64,000 nucleotides of DNA from positions 1 to 64,000 of the forward strand of contig CBFFRP010000272.1 in assembly GCA_965644295.1 (NCBI GenBank). Reading direction: 5' to 3'. Positions 1 to 11,341 of the stretch are shown piece by piece (the first letter of the stretch is position 1; the number at the start of each line of letters is the position of its first letter). Below the pieces are notes generated by a model. That model did not search any database. It worked only from the letters and a program-made list of their open reading frames with translations, and was not told the DNA's origin. Source of the stretch: Paraphysomonas bandaiensis (taxonomy: Eukaryota > Chrysophyceae). A program made the translations under genes and the position numbers.

Positions 1-40
1 ACACACGATAAAGGCGAATTTCATATCACACAAAAAGAAC

Positions 41-222
41 GGAAGTGGTTGCACCTTGGTGCTTGCGGCGACGCACAAGCAGCTTTCGTAGCGTTAAATA
101 GTAGGATAAAAGAGTTTGTATTGATTAGTTACGGGTAGTGGTCTAACTAGTATGACTAGCATTCTTCTAGCCACTAATTGATGCAAGGTCTCAACGCCTA
201 TTGCTAAATAATCAGACATTCA
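41..222 (+). repeat. SINE-like dispersed repeat, 3' part
   Basis: This copy contains the module GGTTGCACCTTGGTGCTTGC, followed by GCGACGCACAAGCAGC and AGCGTTAAATAGTAGGA, and ends in the tail TAATCAGACATTC. The same module recurs near 10.3 kb (reverse strand), 16.9 kb and 24.3 kb. A close relative forms the 3' end of the LINE copies at 17-24 kb. No open reading frame is present. The name SINE-like is inferred from short length, dispersed copies and the 3' end shared with a LINE. I did not find convincing Pol III A and B boxes. The stretch from 223 to 431 shows nothing I can assign. Confidence 0.6.
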
Positions 223-431
223 CTACTATTCCAGTTCCCGGCAATTATAATGGCATTAATGAAAAATGTCCCGGCAATAATAATGGATAATGGCAATACC
301 ATTAACGGTTACCAGGCCCAGATATATTTATAGAGAAGACATAAAATTACTGCGTGCAAATGTAGCTACAAGCCAACCTGGTCAGTAACTCTAAAAACTA
401 AGAGAATAATTAGTACACGTTACAGTTTTAT

Positions 432-1630
432 CTAGTCTACAGCATCAAAATCATCACTGTTTACAGGAGCTGGGTTTCGAGTGTCATCTGCCGATTTGGA
501 GCGCGGAGTCTGCCCGTTGGTATCTGTTACTTCGGGTTTCGAAGAACCAGACATTGCGGTGTCATTTGTAGGTTTAGAAGAACCTGATACTGCGGTGTCA
601 TTTAAGGGTTCTTCGTTCCCCATAAGCAGATTAACTATTTCATATATAGTATCAGATATATCCGAGTCGTCCTGTGCGTAGTCAAGGTTCCTGACAACAT
701 AATATGCTTTTTTCTGTCTCAAGATGTCTCTCATGGCTCTTTTTTGACAAAGCAGTATAATGCATTCTAGGAGCATCTTTTGAATATCCAACTCGGGCTC
801 AACTATCTTCTCTTCCCCTTGCATCCAGAGGATGGGGTCCATTCCCTGCTTCTCCTGCTCAGTGAAGGGTGTATTGACTACCAGTGGAAGGAGCAGTGGT
901 GTTACGACGTTGACTTCCTCAATCATCCAGAAGTGAATGTTGCTGTCAAAGAGACAACTTCGAATGCTACCAACCACTCCTCGACGACGTACAGCGTTCG
1001 CTGATCGGATCTGGACAAATGTTAGCTTGTCACGTACATCACGGGTGGATTCACACAAACCTGTCGAGTCAATCGGGACATGTTATCAGTGGACCTATCT
1101 AACAATAGAGTTCGCCCATTCTCAAGGCGGCATATGTTGCACAAAATGCTTGCAAAGTGCTGCCACTTGTCTATTTCCGAGAATTCGACACCTGGTCCTT
1201 CCACCAACTGAGGATTATAATCTAAAAACTTGTCAATCATTTGCTGTAGAATCGGTGCATGTTTATTGCAAGTCGAAATAAATTTGTCACTAATATCTTC
1301 TGAGGTAGTGAGGTTAGTTAGAAGCATGAGATATATATCAATAGATTCATTATTCAAATCACGTGATAGAATCTCCATAACTTTCTCTATAGTTATTTTC
1401 CCATCAAACTCACCACCACATGCAACAATATTTGTAAGTAATGTTGCAGTTTGTATACATAACTCTGAATTATTAAAACAATCTAATATTTTAGAGATAT
1501 AATTTGATTGACAGAATTCTGATGAGTTTGTTTCATTAACCACACTGGCTAATATGGTTAATGCCTGGGACTTAACATTCGAGTCATCAGTGTCAAGAAA
1601 TGGAAAGATTTCAGTTAGAGGTGAAGTCAT
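432..1630 (-). CDS. HGH1: HGH1 homolog (eEF2-folding chaperone)
   Basis: Two exons, 1630..1061 and 1010..432, join in phase 0 across a 50-nt GT-AG intron (1011..1060) to give 382 residues. The N-terminal half is an armadillo-like helical repeat region. The second exon carries the most conserved HGH1 block, seen here as RRRGVVGSIRSCLFD, followed by VVTPLLLPLV, a DPILWMQ segment and DIQKMLLECIILL. HGH1 (FAM203) is known to work with TRiC/CCT in folding of elongation factor 2 in the cytosol. The C-terminus after about residue 350 is a polar tail with a repeated NDTA.SGSSKP unit and is probably disordered. The start is the first ATG of the open frame. It is transcribed divergently from the EF-hand gene that follows. 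Confidence 0.9.
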
Positions 1631-2269
1631 GAGTGTTAGTTAATATGTTAAGTGTGTTGAGTAGTGTAGTGAGGGATGATGATGGTGTTCTGAGCTGTGA
1701 TGTGGGGTATGTATGTATATATATATAGTCTACCCATCCATCTCCAGGCCACTGGCCACAGGACACACATACAGCAGTACTCCTCTGTACATATCGATGT
1801 ACAGTACTAGACCATACTGTAGTGCTACACTATGGTCCATATGTATCCTATAGGCTGGTTGGTGTGTGTATTGCAGCAGAACATATATATCTACAAAGAG
1901 AATACACTGTATTATGGTATCAACACCTCTCAAGTATACAGCAATATACACTCTGTATCTGTGTTGGGGTGAAAAGTATGTCAGAGTGCGTATCGACAGT
2001 CGTACAAGGGATTGACTTTCACTTCCGTTATCGTCACCAATCAGATCCCGTTCTCCACCATATCGCTTGTCTGATGGGACCAAAGTGATCGTATTAACTT
2101 TTTGACAGAGGTGTCTCCATATACATACACAGCAGATATAGATGCATATATCTGTACATACCTACCTATAGCCTATAGCTCCATATGAACACATCTATCT
2201 ATACATTAAACAAACAACAGTGAAATGATAAGATGATATTCCAGAGATTGATATAAGATTTACAAATCA
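1631..2269. other. Divergent intergenic region
   Basis: This 640-bp spacer separates two divergently transcribed genes and must hold both promoters. It is rich in TA dinucleotide runs, for example around 1717-1728. Open frames exist on both strands at about 1730-2088, but they overlap each other and have low-complexity composition, so I regard them as chance. Confidence 0.4.
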
Positions 2270-3987
2270 ATGGGAGGTTGTATAGGTGTCAATAACATAT
2301 ATGAAATGTATCCAGAGTTACAACCAATGAGACCTACATTTGATGCTCTGTCTATCTGCTCGAATGATATAGCGGCATTTTATAAAAAATTTAAGATTGT
2401 TGACGTGGTATGAACATGTTTGTCACTTCACTGATATTCTTAATCATAATTCTCTTCAGTCAAAGCGTGATTTCATTCATATCAGTGATATATTTGATTA
2501 TCTTCCTTTCGAAGAGAACACTTTCCTTTTGAATGTAAAGGATTTATTCAAAGTCATGTATGTTATTGATATGCTTATATGTTAGGCGTTCACATGTTTT
2601 AAAGACGATGAGTCGGAAACTTTAGATTTTAGAGAATTCGTACTTACAATATGGAACTACTGCACAATCGATTCCCCAGCCGATATGGGTAGTACCTTGC
2701 ACAATGTGTGAAGCAGTTGGCTAATATTTTCTACACAGCATCGTTTGCGTATGATTTATACAACACCAAGGACACTGAATCAGGAAAGATGGAAAAAGAC
2801 ACCATCATGCTCATTGCGAAGCATCAGTTTGAGGCTTTTTATGATCACCCGTTTCGAATAAGGTAACCCTAATGTGTCGAATAAGCTTACATGTTTAAAA
2901 AATACCATTCTCTGTCGATAGTGTGTTTACCACCTTGGAAAGCATGCAGTTCTTTGCCATGTCGAGGGCGCAGTTCATAAACTTTACCATATCTCACCCA
3001 GCATTGATGTATTCTGCACTCGAGATGCTAAAAGGATTGAGGAAATGGTTTTTCGGAGAACTCTATTGGGCTGATCAAATTAAGAAAAGAGACATCTTAT
3101 CAAAGGGAAAGTTTCTGAATGTCGGGCAGTTGCGGGAGGTGATAAATGCAGAAATTAATACATGTTTGAACATGCAGATGAATGCCCCTACCACGAGGAA
3201 AGAAAAATGTACAAGAGAGAGTGGAAACACTAAAGTTATCGAAGGGTCTACTGTTCAGAATAATAAAAGGACAGGCTTGACTGGGTTGACGACAAAAACC
3301 TCAGATAACATAAAGAGTAGCGGAGCCCGTAAAGACAAATCTCGTAAAAAGAAACAAGCTTCTCTACCGCCAGTGTCCTCTCCTACCTCTACTTCTACAC
3401 CTGTGGTGCCTTTCTCAGAGTTAAGTGGTGGGAGAATAAATGGAGACGGGCTATTCAAGCCCTCTCTTGATGCTGTCGTCAATGTAGCGGAGAGCCGTGC
3501 AACAATTTCGCGAGCAAGGAGAAGGTCAAGATACTCACTTCCCGCGAGACCCGGTGGTGATCAAGTGAGGCTGTGTTTATTGAGTCTATACATGTTTTCT
3601 TTGCATCGTGTATACGATTAGGATTAGTTATTTAACTTATGCGCGGTTGTTCAGGTACACGACAGTGTGGAGGACGAGGATGCGAAATGGATTCAAAAAG
3701 CAGCAAACAATATCACAGCTACGAATGAGAACTATTGGGATAAAGCAGAGGTCGATGGTAATGCTGAGGCTTTCTCCCGTAAGTGATATAAGTTTTTATA
3801 TGGAGCCACATTATCTGCTATTTATGTCTATACGTCAGCAAATTAAGAGACTAATACTGTCACTCCAGGTGGTCATTCTAGAAGAGGTGGTCGACAAACA
3901 TTTCCCTGTGATGATGCGGTCGTGGTGCCCGTGCGAAAGTATAATTTAACTCTGACAACACTTCCCAGTTTCAATAGAAGTGATTAG
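2270..3987 (+). CDS. EF-hand protein with N-myristoylation-type start
   Basis: Seven exons: 2270..2407, 2460..2534, 2586..2688, 2739..2862, 2922..3564, 3655..3778 and 3869..3987. All junctions are GT-AG and in phase, giving 441 residues. The protein starts MGGC, a classic N-myristoylation and palmitoylation signal, so membrane attachment is likely. Residues from about 70 to 140 resemble an EF-hand pair (SETLDFREFVLTIWNYC, then ESGKMEKD). The first loop has Lys where the first Asp ligand is expected, and the second carries an insertion, so calcium binding may be lost. The C-terminal half is Ser/Thr/Lys-rich and probably disordered. The exact family is not recognised; a calcium-sensor-like membrane adaptor is an inference. 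The exon 2 donor at 2535 (GTAAAG) was chosen because it keeps the conserved block in frame. Confidence 0.75.
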
Positions 3988-4427
3988 TAAATGTGTAAAA
4001 GTTATGGACAATATGTATGTCATTAGGTTAGACTTGAAGCCTTTTTTACTCCTGAGTAATGTCATCGTTGAAGTCATTATGTGTCGTGTGTCGATTCATA
4101 TTTGTGAATATGTAACTGTGAATATCTCAAATTTAATTAGATTTATTTAATTTTACTTTGTATGTCAAGTGTCAAGGTGATTTATGTATAATACCTCTGT
4201 AATAAATCGAGCAATGCTGCAGATTTGCACGCATACGAACCACTTTTTCCGAATGTCGAGTACCATAAAGTCGTTACCTATTATAAGTTGCAAACTACGC
4301 ATCTTGTAGACAAACAACTAGATGTTAATCAGATTATGTATATTTATTACAGTATTGATGTATTGGTAGCAAAATTTTCACACTGCGTCTGCACGCAAGT
4401 AGCCCTAACAGGCCACTAATCATAAAT
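3988..4427. other. Convergent intergenic region
   Basis: This is the spacer between two convergent genes. An AATAAA at 4201-4206 on the + strand is a plausible poly(A) signal for the EF-hand gene. A 64-codon open frame in 4225..4419 has no recognisable features. Nothing else is assigned. Confidence 0.4.
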
Positions 4428-6653
4428 TCAACGCTTCGATGAATCCTCTATCTTGGCTGCTGCGGCCTCAACAATAACTTCTTTCGGGACATAAGGGGTC
4501 ACGTTGGCATGTGCTAGAGACGCGATTACCATGAGTCCAGCCATGGAATACATCGTGGTATCATACCTACATTGTCACACATAAATATATGGTAAATATA
4601 CAGTAAAGTCATACAAGTGAGGAGTAGGGTCCAGTGTGCCCGGAGGAGAAATAGCCAACAGTTTAGCTATTGTAACAGTTTTTGCTGCAACTAGATCACT
4701 GGCTTGATCAATTGGAGCTCCAAAAGTTTGTAGAAATTTCTCCGGCGAAACCTGATATGCACAATTAGATCGCCCAATTAATCTCAAAAGCGGGCACCGT
4801 GGTCAAAAGATTTTCGATAGCAGTGTGCTCAGACATTCGACGTAAATATAGGAGCATATTGGGACCCAAAAGAGCAGCTGCAGCGGAGTAGATCATCATG
4901 ACACCTGGTAAGTAGGGCTAGTTAACTGAAACGCCGAAGCAGTAGCTAAAGTGAGCATTTTTAATACCGTGGGTAGGTCCAACATTCTTTGACCCATAGA
5001 GATCTGATTCATACGCGGGAAGTATAGCATAAGTCCCCCCCATGAAAGATATGCATGCAATTGTGGAACCAATAAATGCAAAGAGTGGTAAGGATGATCC
5101 CTGCTCCACTACGGAGGTGATGTGGTAGGGAAGCGAAAGGTAGAGTGGCACAGAGGCGAGAGTAAAAAGCGCAAAAGTTTTACGTCGGCCTATTACATCA
5201 GATACAGCAGCCCATCCTAAGCGACCCCCTAGATTAGCCATCGAGAGCATCAAAATATACTGCGCGGCAAAAGAAGAAGTGACTAAAGCCGGAAGAGATC
5301 CACTGAACACCTATAGCAAAAACTTCTGTTTCAGTATTTATACCACAGAGTACACGGGTAGCTACCTCACTCATCATTGGCTTGGCGACAGAGAAAATAC
5401 CGAGGCCACCCATTGCAGTACATGTGAAAGTCAGACCTAGAAGATGAAATTGCGGGGATCTATCAATCCATGGGTGATGTCAATCATTTCATGGATAAAT
5501 AGACTGTTCACCTGATTGCTTCAGGCATGCTCACATCCACAGGGACAATTGCGGCCCCTCCTTTCGAATCTGTCGTAGGCACTGGGTTGAACCCCTCTGG
5601 CACGAAACTAGAATGGGGCTTCTTAAGAGTTAGTGCGGAGCCCAAAATGATAGCAAAGTAAGCTCCACCAAGCACAGCAAGTGCTTCTGCTGCGCCAGTG
5701 GACCCAGACCCAACAATATATAGACCCTCAGCCAGATCGTAAGGCAACCGGGCGATGTCAGCTGAAAGAGCCTCCACAACCTCCACTGCTCGTCCATTAA
5801 CCTCAGCAAAAAGCTTGCCATCTAACGTCTGTAGCTGGAATTCTTTGGTCGGACCCAGATATTCTGGCATGACCGCAAAGTGTTTCATCAGCTGCTGCGC
5901 AAGTGGCGTAAAGGCTAGGGCACCAGAACCAAAACCAGCGATTGCCATACCCGAGGCAAGGCCTTTCTTGTCTGGAAACCACTGAATAAGTGTTTGAATT
6001 GGGGGGGTGTATCCCAATCCCAGGCCAGCACCACCCAACACGCCGTATCCAAGGTACACAAGAGGTAACATATGATAATGTATACCAACTGCACCTAGCA
6101 ACAATCCTCCCCCAAATGCAATTGATGAACAAAACAAAGCCTTTCTAGCGCCAACAGCATTTTGCCATGGTCCGAGTACAGCTGCTGAAGACCCTAAGAC
6201 AACAAAAACAAGCGATAGAGGAAGAGAGGCATCTGTCAAACTCCAGTCTGCGGCAACAGGTGCTACGAATCCAATTTCCCTTGTGATGGCATCACCCATT
6301 AATGACCAAGCATATGTCGATCCTAAATAATATTACACAAGAAGCATAGTGACCAACTCATTATACCAATTGACATTTGTGTCAAAAAAGCAGGAACGAC
6401 CTGAACACATTATGATAACAACAAATAATCCGAATACAGATATTCATACCATTAGCCACCTATTCTTAAAATCTGGAGACGCTTCACATGATTTCAAACC
6501 AAATAAGCGATCAAATACTCCACTGGGTTCTTTATTATCAGGTGTAGTGGACAATAGCCTCTGAGATGACAGTATAACTGGCGGCTGTTGAACAATGCGT
6601 GTGTTCAAGCTGCGACGGTGCCATGACAGCAGCCTTGATGTCCGTCCGAACAT
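4428..6653 (-). CDS. MFS transporter, oxalate/formate antiporter-like, with mitochondrial-type presequence
   Basis: Eight exons: 6653..6450, 6400..6367, 6322..5512, 5459..5366, 5310..4968, 4904..4798, 4751..4615 and 4566..4428. They total exactly 623 codons (622 residues) with introns of 44-63 nt. After a basic, Ser/Arg-rich N-terminus (MFGRTSRLLSWHRRSLN) that looks like a mitochondrial transit peptide, the membrane domain opens with NRWLM and STYAWSLMGDAITREIGF. It continues with GPWQNAVGARKALF, GLGLGYTPPIQTLIQWFPDKKGLASG and GGRLGWAAVSDVIGRRK, the two signature loops of the OFA branch of the major facilitator superfamily. It should export or exchange small carboxylates across an organelle membrane, but the substrate is inferred only. 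A large hydrophilic loop lies between the two six-helix halves. An upstream in-frame ATG at 6692 would lengthen the presequence. Confidence 0.85.
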
Positions 6654-6896
6654 AAAAAGTAGTTTAATATATGATGAATGTGTAAAGATCACTCAACAGG
6701 AGAAGTAAACTTCCTTTTATTGTCTTGATATCTCAATGATACCATTCATAACCACACTTGCATAGGTGCAAATGCATAGAGACTGACATACTGCTGTAGA
6801 TACATACAGACACAGCTGTCATTTTTCAAAAACCATACACCATAACGACACGATTTTTTTGGATAGTAAAAAACTGAAAAAGTATTTATAGCATTG

Positions 6897-6903
6897 AAAA
6901 AAA
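6897..6903 (-). terminator. Pol III oligo-T terminator of tRNA-Lys
   Basis: Seven consecutive A on the + strand give a T7 run on the tRNA sense strand, six nucleotides past the discriminator base. Confidence 0.8.
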
Positions 6904-6908
6904 GGATG

Positions 6909-6981
6909 CACCGCATGTGGGGCTCGAACCCACGACCACTGGCTTAAAAGGCCAGCGCTCTACCGACTGAGCTAACGCGGT
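6909..6981 (-). tRNA. tRNA-Lys (anticodon TTT)
   Basis: Read on the - strand, the 73-nt sequence folds as a cloverleaf. The acceptor stem ACCGCGT pairs with ATGCGGT (one G-U). The D-arm box TAGCTCAGTCGGTAGAGCG is present. A five-pair anticodon stem CTGGC/GCCAG encloses the loop CTTTTAA, and the T-arm contains GGTTCGAGCCC. The anticodon is TTT, so it is lysine. There is no intron. A run of seven T on the sense strand directly downstream (6897..6903) is a Pol III terminator. CCA is not encoded, as expected in eukaryotes. Confidence 0.96.
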
Positions 6982-7301
6982 ACACATTTGATCTAGATAA
7001 ATTATAATATATAAAGTCATTTTAATTAATACCATTTATGACATAGAAAATTTGGTTGTTGATCAACCTCTGGGAGTGTAGACAGGATAGTACGTGTATA
7101 TATGGTATGCTGTATGTGATATACATGGTGCTGTAATGTGGAGCATACTCCAGAGCATAGTTACATACAACACTCTCTGCATACACTAGATTACATATAT
7201 ATCTGGTAAGTTGTTATAATCATATTCATATCTATCATACTCATCATATCATCATATTTATTCTCAGATAGTTTATTTATTATCAGTAAGCAGCAGTAAT
7301 T

Positions 7302-7919
7302 ATGGGTGATACATTATCAGTCTGTGTATCTGATGGAGCCGATCAGACCGCACCTCTACCACAGAAACAAACACTGGAAAAAGTATGAGTGTATGTATAT
7401 ATACATATAGATTGTATTAACTTATCATTCAGTATCGAGTTGTCGGTCAAAGTGGTGCAACTGTACGTAAAGATGTCAATCTTGACTCGCCGCTTGTTGC
7501 CAACTTAGAAAAGGACACTATTGTTGATGTATCGGCGGTAAAAGGAAGACGGGCTCATATAGTTTCTCCTGTTGATGGATGGGGAAGTATTAAGACAGAA
7601 ACTGGATATGTCATTTTGAAAAAGGAAGATGGTGAGATATATAGATATAAAATTGTTCTCAAAGAAGGGGCTGTAATTAGGAAGGGGGCCGACATTGATA
7701 CTTCTGATGTAAGTCTATAGCGAAATTTCTACTGATTTATAGTCCTGACTTAATGGATAGGTGGTGGGGCGCGCGGAGTATCTTGACATAGTAGAATCTA
7801 CTGGTGAAGTGCAAGAAGTTGACGGTATACAGAGATTACGCATTAAGCAGGGTTGGATAAGTATGAATCTGAGGGAAAATGGGTCTGTTGGAGCTCCTAT
7901 TGTTGAACGTGTGGATTAA
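7302..7919 (+). CDS. Small SH3-like beta-barrel repeat protein
   Basis: Three exons, 7302..7382, 7433..7708 and 7761..7919, join in phase 0 across introns of 50 and 52 nt, giving 171 residues. The protein holds two or three repeats resembling bacterial-type SH3 domains. Each begins near YRVVGQSGATVRKDVN, YKIVLKEGAVIRKGADID or GRAEYLDIVESTG and closes with a Trp-containing strand (DGWGSIKTETGYV, QGWISMN). Such barrels usually mediate binding to proteins or glycans. No signal peptide or membrane segment is visible, so a cytosolic adaptor is the cautious reading. The 320-bp region upstream to the tRNA is TA-rich and shows no gene. Confidence 0.72.
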
Positions 7920-9014
7920 TTGTTGTCACATGCAACCCCTGTAATTAATCAGTGCAGTATTCTTGGCACACATTCTACTCTCCGTTGGTCTAATGGTATC
8001 TTCAGATTCCCTAAATCCTAAGTATATTAGTATACTGGTATTTCGCACGCAATCATTACTACGAATGATATGATATGTACCTTCCCTAGTAAAACTGTAT
8101 TTCTCTTGTATCGAACATGTAGTATTCATTTATCACATTAGAAACTTTTCAAGACATCATAAACGTTGAACATTGATGGTAATCTACTTCACAGTCATAA
8201 CATAATTATGCGAGTTTGCGCAACAGATGCTTTACAACTACCTACTGGCTGCAAGCGTAAAATCATTATGCTATAGCTGTTAGTAATTAATGACTGTAAA
8301 AGATGCATCAGTAATTTTACACTAGAGTTGGAGTAGTAAATAGATATTTCTTCATACTTCATATTTCACATTATCTCGATTTTATTGATTAGCTACATTG
8401 CAATGGCGCCTACTTCTACACGGAGAGTAGAAAGTTCTAAATTTCTCAAGTAAAAGGCATTTTCATCACAGAGATGCGGTCGTTTTACAAGAGATACTCT
8501 AGAGTTTGTATTAGAACAGTCACCATGAGTATCACTGACGTTCCCTCGTCCAGCTCTCGGGAGCTCGGGAGGACTACATAGTACCTAATTATTGTTCAGT
8601 ATCTTTCTTGGATACAATACGTTGTATGCATAAACGAAACTCTCACTGTCTCTTGAAACATGCTTATTAAAATCATCTCCTTTGCAAGAAATTTCTGATC
8701 TAGTTTCTTTACAAGAGGTAGTGATTCGACACTCACGTTTCTTACAGGTCAGATATTTCCGTAGCTCAGATCTTTTGGCCAGGTCTTCCGTTGATGTAGC
8801 CATATGCTACAGAGTTTTCAGAGGAACTTAACACAGAACATATAACAAACGCAAGTGAAATGTGAAAGACAAATCATAACGTCCTAGTATTTTAGTAGAC
8901 AACGGCACAGTACGGTATGTCACACCAGCCTTGACTGATATGATCTTACTTTTTGAAGGGTTCTGCTAGTAGCTTGCAGTAGATGGGTCTCTGGAATAGT
9001 GTTGCCAATGAAAT
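7920..9014. other. Gene-poor stretch
   Basis: No gene can be supported here. A 72-codon frame on the - strand (8803..8585) starts MATSTEDLAKRSEL and has a possible donor after residue 19, but no partner exon was found. A tRNA-like A-box sequence near 7979 has no matching B box. Confidence 0.4.
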
Positions 9015-9072
9015 TTGTCTAGGTTAGAATACTGTGTTCTCCTCAATGAGCTAGTAGAACAAGAAGCATGGC

Positions 9073-9736
9073 GTGTGTTGCGCTATGTATATAGGTGTTT
9101 TCGAATCATCAGTGTCAGATTTCAGCAGCACAACAGTGTTTTCAATGAGTACTTCTACGGGCGAAATAATTGTTATCACCCAGTATTCTGTCAACTCCTG
9201 TCCAGAGCCATCACCGATGACTGTGTCTGTGAGGTATTTTTATTTTCGTCTTGGTATATATAATGTCGAATTGGTCTGATTTGAGTCTCTTTGTACTGAA
9301 TGTGAAAAATAGGTAGAAAGAGCAGAATAGCTACTCGGAAATTCTAACTACCTCTGCGTGATAATATTGCGCTTGATGGCTTTTTCATTAGCTTGTATTA
9401 CTCGAACTGTTTAATCCTTCAAAATTTCAATATTGTCTTTGACTGAGGTGTCATCGTGGATGCCTAAGCAGTTGTGCTCGACCGGCCATTAAGAATCTGC
9501 ATCTTCTTTTTACCAACATCAAGTTAGCATTCATTGTTATTGGAGTATTATTGTATCTGACAGCTACAATTGGTGACACCAAGGTCATGCGACAGGCAAG
9601 CATCAAGGTGCAGTCTTCGCTCATGAATTGTGAAACGTTACTCGGAAAAAAGAGCAATTTCTACTGCTGGGTTAACTTCACAGTCCATGAGTTAAAACGA
9701 AAAAGCAAGCAAGAAAAGTCTACGAATATACAGTGA
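9073..9736 (+). pseudogene. Possible degraded or spliced membrane-protein gene
   Basis: Several coding-looking pieces lie in order on the + strand. Around 9075-9230 a Ser/Thr-rich segment reads FSMSTSTGEIIVITQYSV. At about 9350-9450 there is a piece reading LPLRDNIALDGFFISLYYSN. From a possible acceptor at about 9470, an open stretch to the stop at 9736 contains a clear membrane helix (KLAFIVIGVLLYLTATIG) and a basic C-terminus. I could not join them without a stop codon or phase conflict, so this is either a decayed gene or one whose exons I have misread. Family unknown. Confidence 0.3.
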
Positions 9737-10165
9737 AAAATAGAATAATAGTGAAATCAGCGTAAGTAAAAGCCTGTTCATGATGTGGAAAAATTTGTGA
9801 TATGAATACGGTTATTGTATAGTTATAATATTGTGATGACTGGTTGTGCGCAGCATCTGAACGTCCGAAGATTGCCTAAAAGAGCTTTGTGAAAAGGCTC
9901 TGAGCCTATATGGAAGCTGTACAGCGCAGTGTGCATTGTATAATAGCGTGGTCTAGAGTACACACAACGTCTTGACATTCGTAGGTACAAGTGTGAAAGG
10001 ATTAAAGTCTTACACTGTTCTTTCTATAGCATAATTTAATGATGTTTGATGTGTAGTAATTTCTAATGTGTTCTTGACGAATTTTAAAATATTTAGTTTC
10101 GTTACTGTTCACTATTATGTATGTATATAATTTATAAACATATATAACGGTCATATTATAGTAGT

Positions 10166-10600
10166 GAATGTCTTATTATTAGCAATAATAGGCGTTTAAG
10201 AGTCAGAGTTTATAATTTAGCATTGAAATTTAACTAACTCGTGCTTAACTCTGATATCCTACTATTTAACGCTACGGAAGCTGCTTGTGCGACGCCGCAA
10301 GCAACAAGGTGCGACCACTTCCGCTCTGAGTTCTTTAGGTGAACAGCCCGGATGCTTGAGGGCAGCAGGCAGCCCAATACCCCGACTACCCTTCAGGTGG
10401 ACCCATTCCCGGATGCCTGTTTATTCGTCAGAGCCCAAAGCCACCTACACAAGTGACGCTTATTATTAGTGTCCCTCTTGTACAACGCAAGCATTCGGCT
10501 ATGAGTGGGCAGAACGCTATCTATGTCTATGCTGGACAGGACCGGAATTCCCCTAGAACACCACGAAATGATGCGAGTCCGACTTTGCTGAGGGCAACAG
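10166..10600 (-). repeat. SINE-like dispersed repeat, long copy
   Basis: This is the reverse complement of the element at 16.67-17.01 kb. On its sense strand it begins near GTCGGACTCGCAT and continues with a segment containing CAGGCATCCGGGAA. It then has the shared module (GGTCGCACCTTGTTGCTTGCGG, with GCACAAGCAGC) and AGCGTTAAATAGTAGGATATCAGAG, and ends with CGCCTATTATTGCTAATAATAAGACATTC. It is non-coding. Alignment to the other copies shows many point differences, so it is an old copy. The preceding 9737..10165 is AT-rich and unassigned. Confidence 0.65.
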
Positions 10601-11341
10601 AGCTGCTAGCACTTGTGTAATAATAGAGGCAGTGCAGCACGTCTGTCTACCCCTTTCTATGGTTTAAAACGGCCTCTTGTAGAGAAGGTGTAAACTCTAG
10701 AGAAGGTATGCATGATATACATACATAGGTTAGCCATAATTGGTACCTATAACTACTGCAACCCGCCGATGTGCTACATATGTGCTCCAGTGAATACATT
10801 CACATCGAGGTCCATATACATTACAACATGTATAAAAGAAATATGGAAACTATGCACTTATTATACTTATTACAGTGACACCGGACTCCCTCATATAAAT
10901 TGCACCTCATTTGATTAGTACCACCGCCTTCAGTCCCTTCAGCGACACGACACAAGAAGAAATTCTATACCAATGAACACAGAAGCAGTTTCGTATGTCG
11001 TTTCCATTGATGTTATACATTCGTATTTTATATATATTATATTCTTATATAATATATTGATGTGACGTCTTGTGTTACCCTAGAAATTAGAACCGCATTA
11101 TGATCTTGTCTATAAAAATAAAGGGTGACCCGAGTCAAAAGGATAACTATTTTATTTAAAAGGCTATACTGACGCTCATGCACAATACCTTGGCCAGTTG
11201 CCATGGCAAAATAGGCAGGAACAGCTAAAACATATGCCACACACTTTTTACAAAAGAAATATTGAGGCAACAGTCATCAACAAGAGGTAAAGAAATATAA
11301 CTTGTAACTATACTACGTTACACAAGATAACAAACTGCACA
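10601..11341. other. Intergenic region
   Basis: No gene is supported. Short open frames around 10712-10918 (+) and 11037-11270 (-) have no family signature. The 3' untranslated end of the histidine kinase gene should lie at the right edge. Confidence 0.35.

Noticed and set aside
1730-2088. Overlapping open frames on both strands upstream of HGH1
   Set aside because: Repeated TA/CA composition, no family motif, and they lie in a divergent promoter region.
7979-8060. tRNA-like start TCCGTTGGTCTAATGGTA
   Set aside because: Resembles an A box, but no GGTTCRA-type B box and no cloverleaf follow within a plausible distance.
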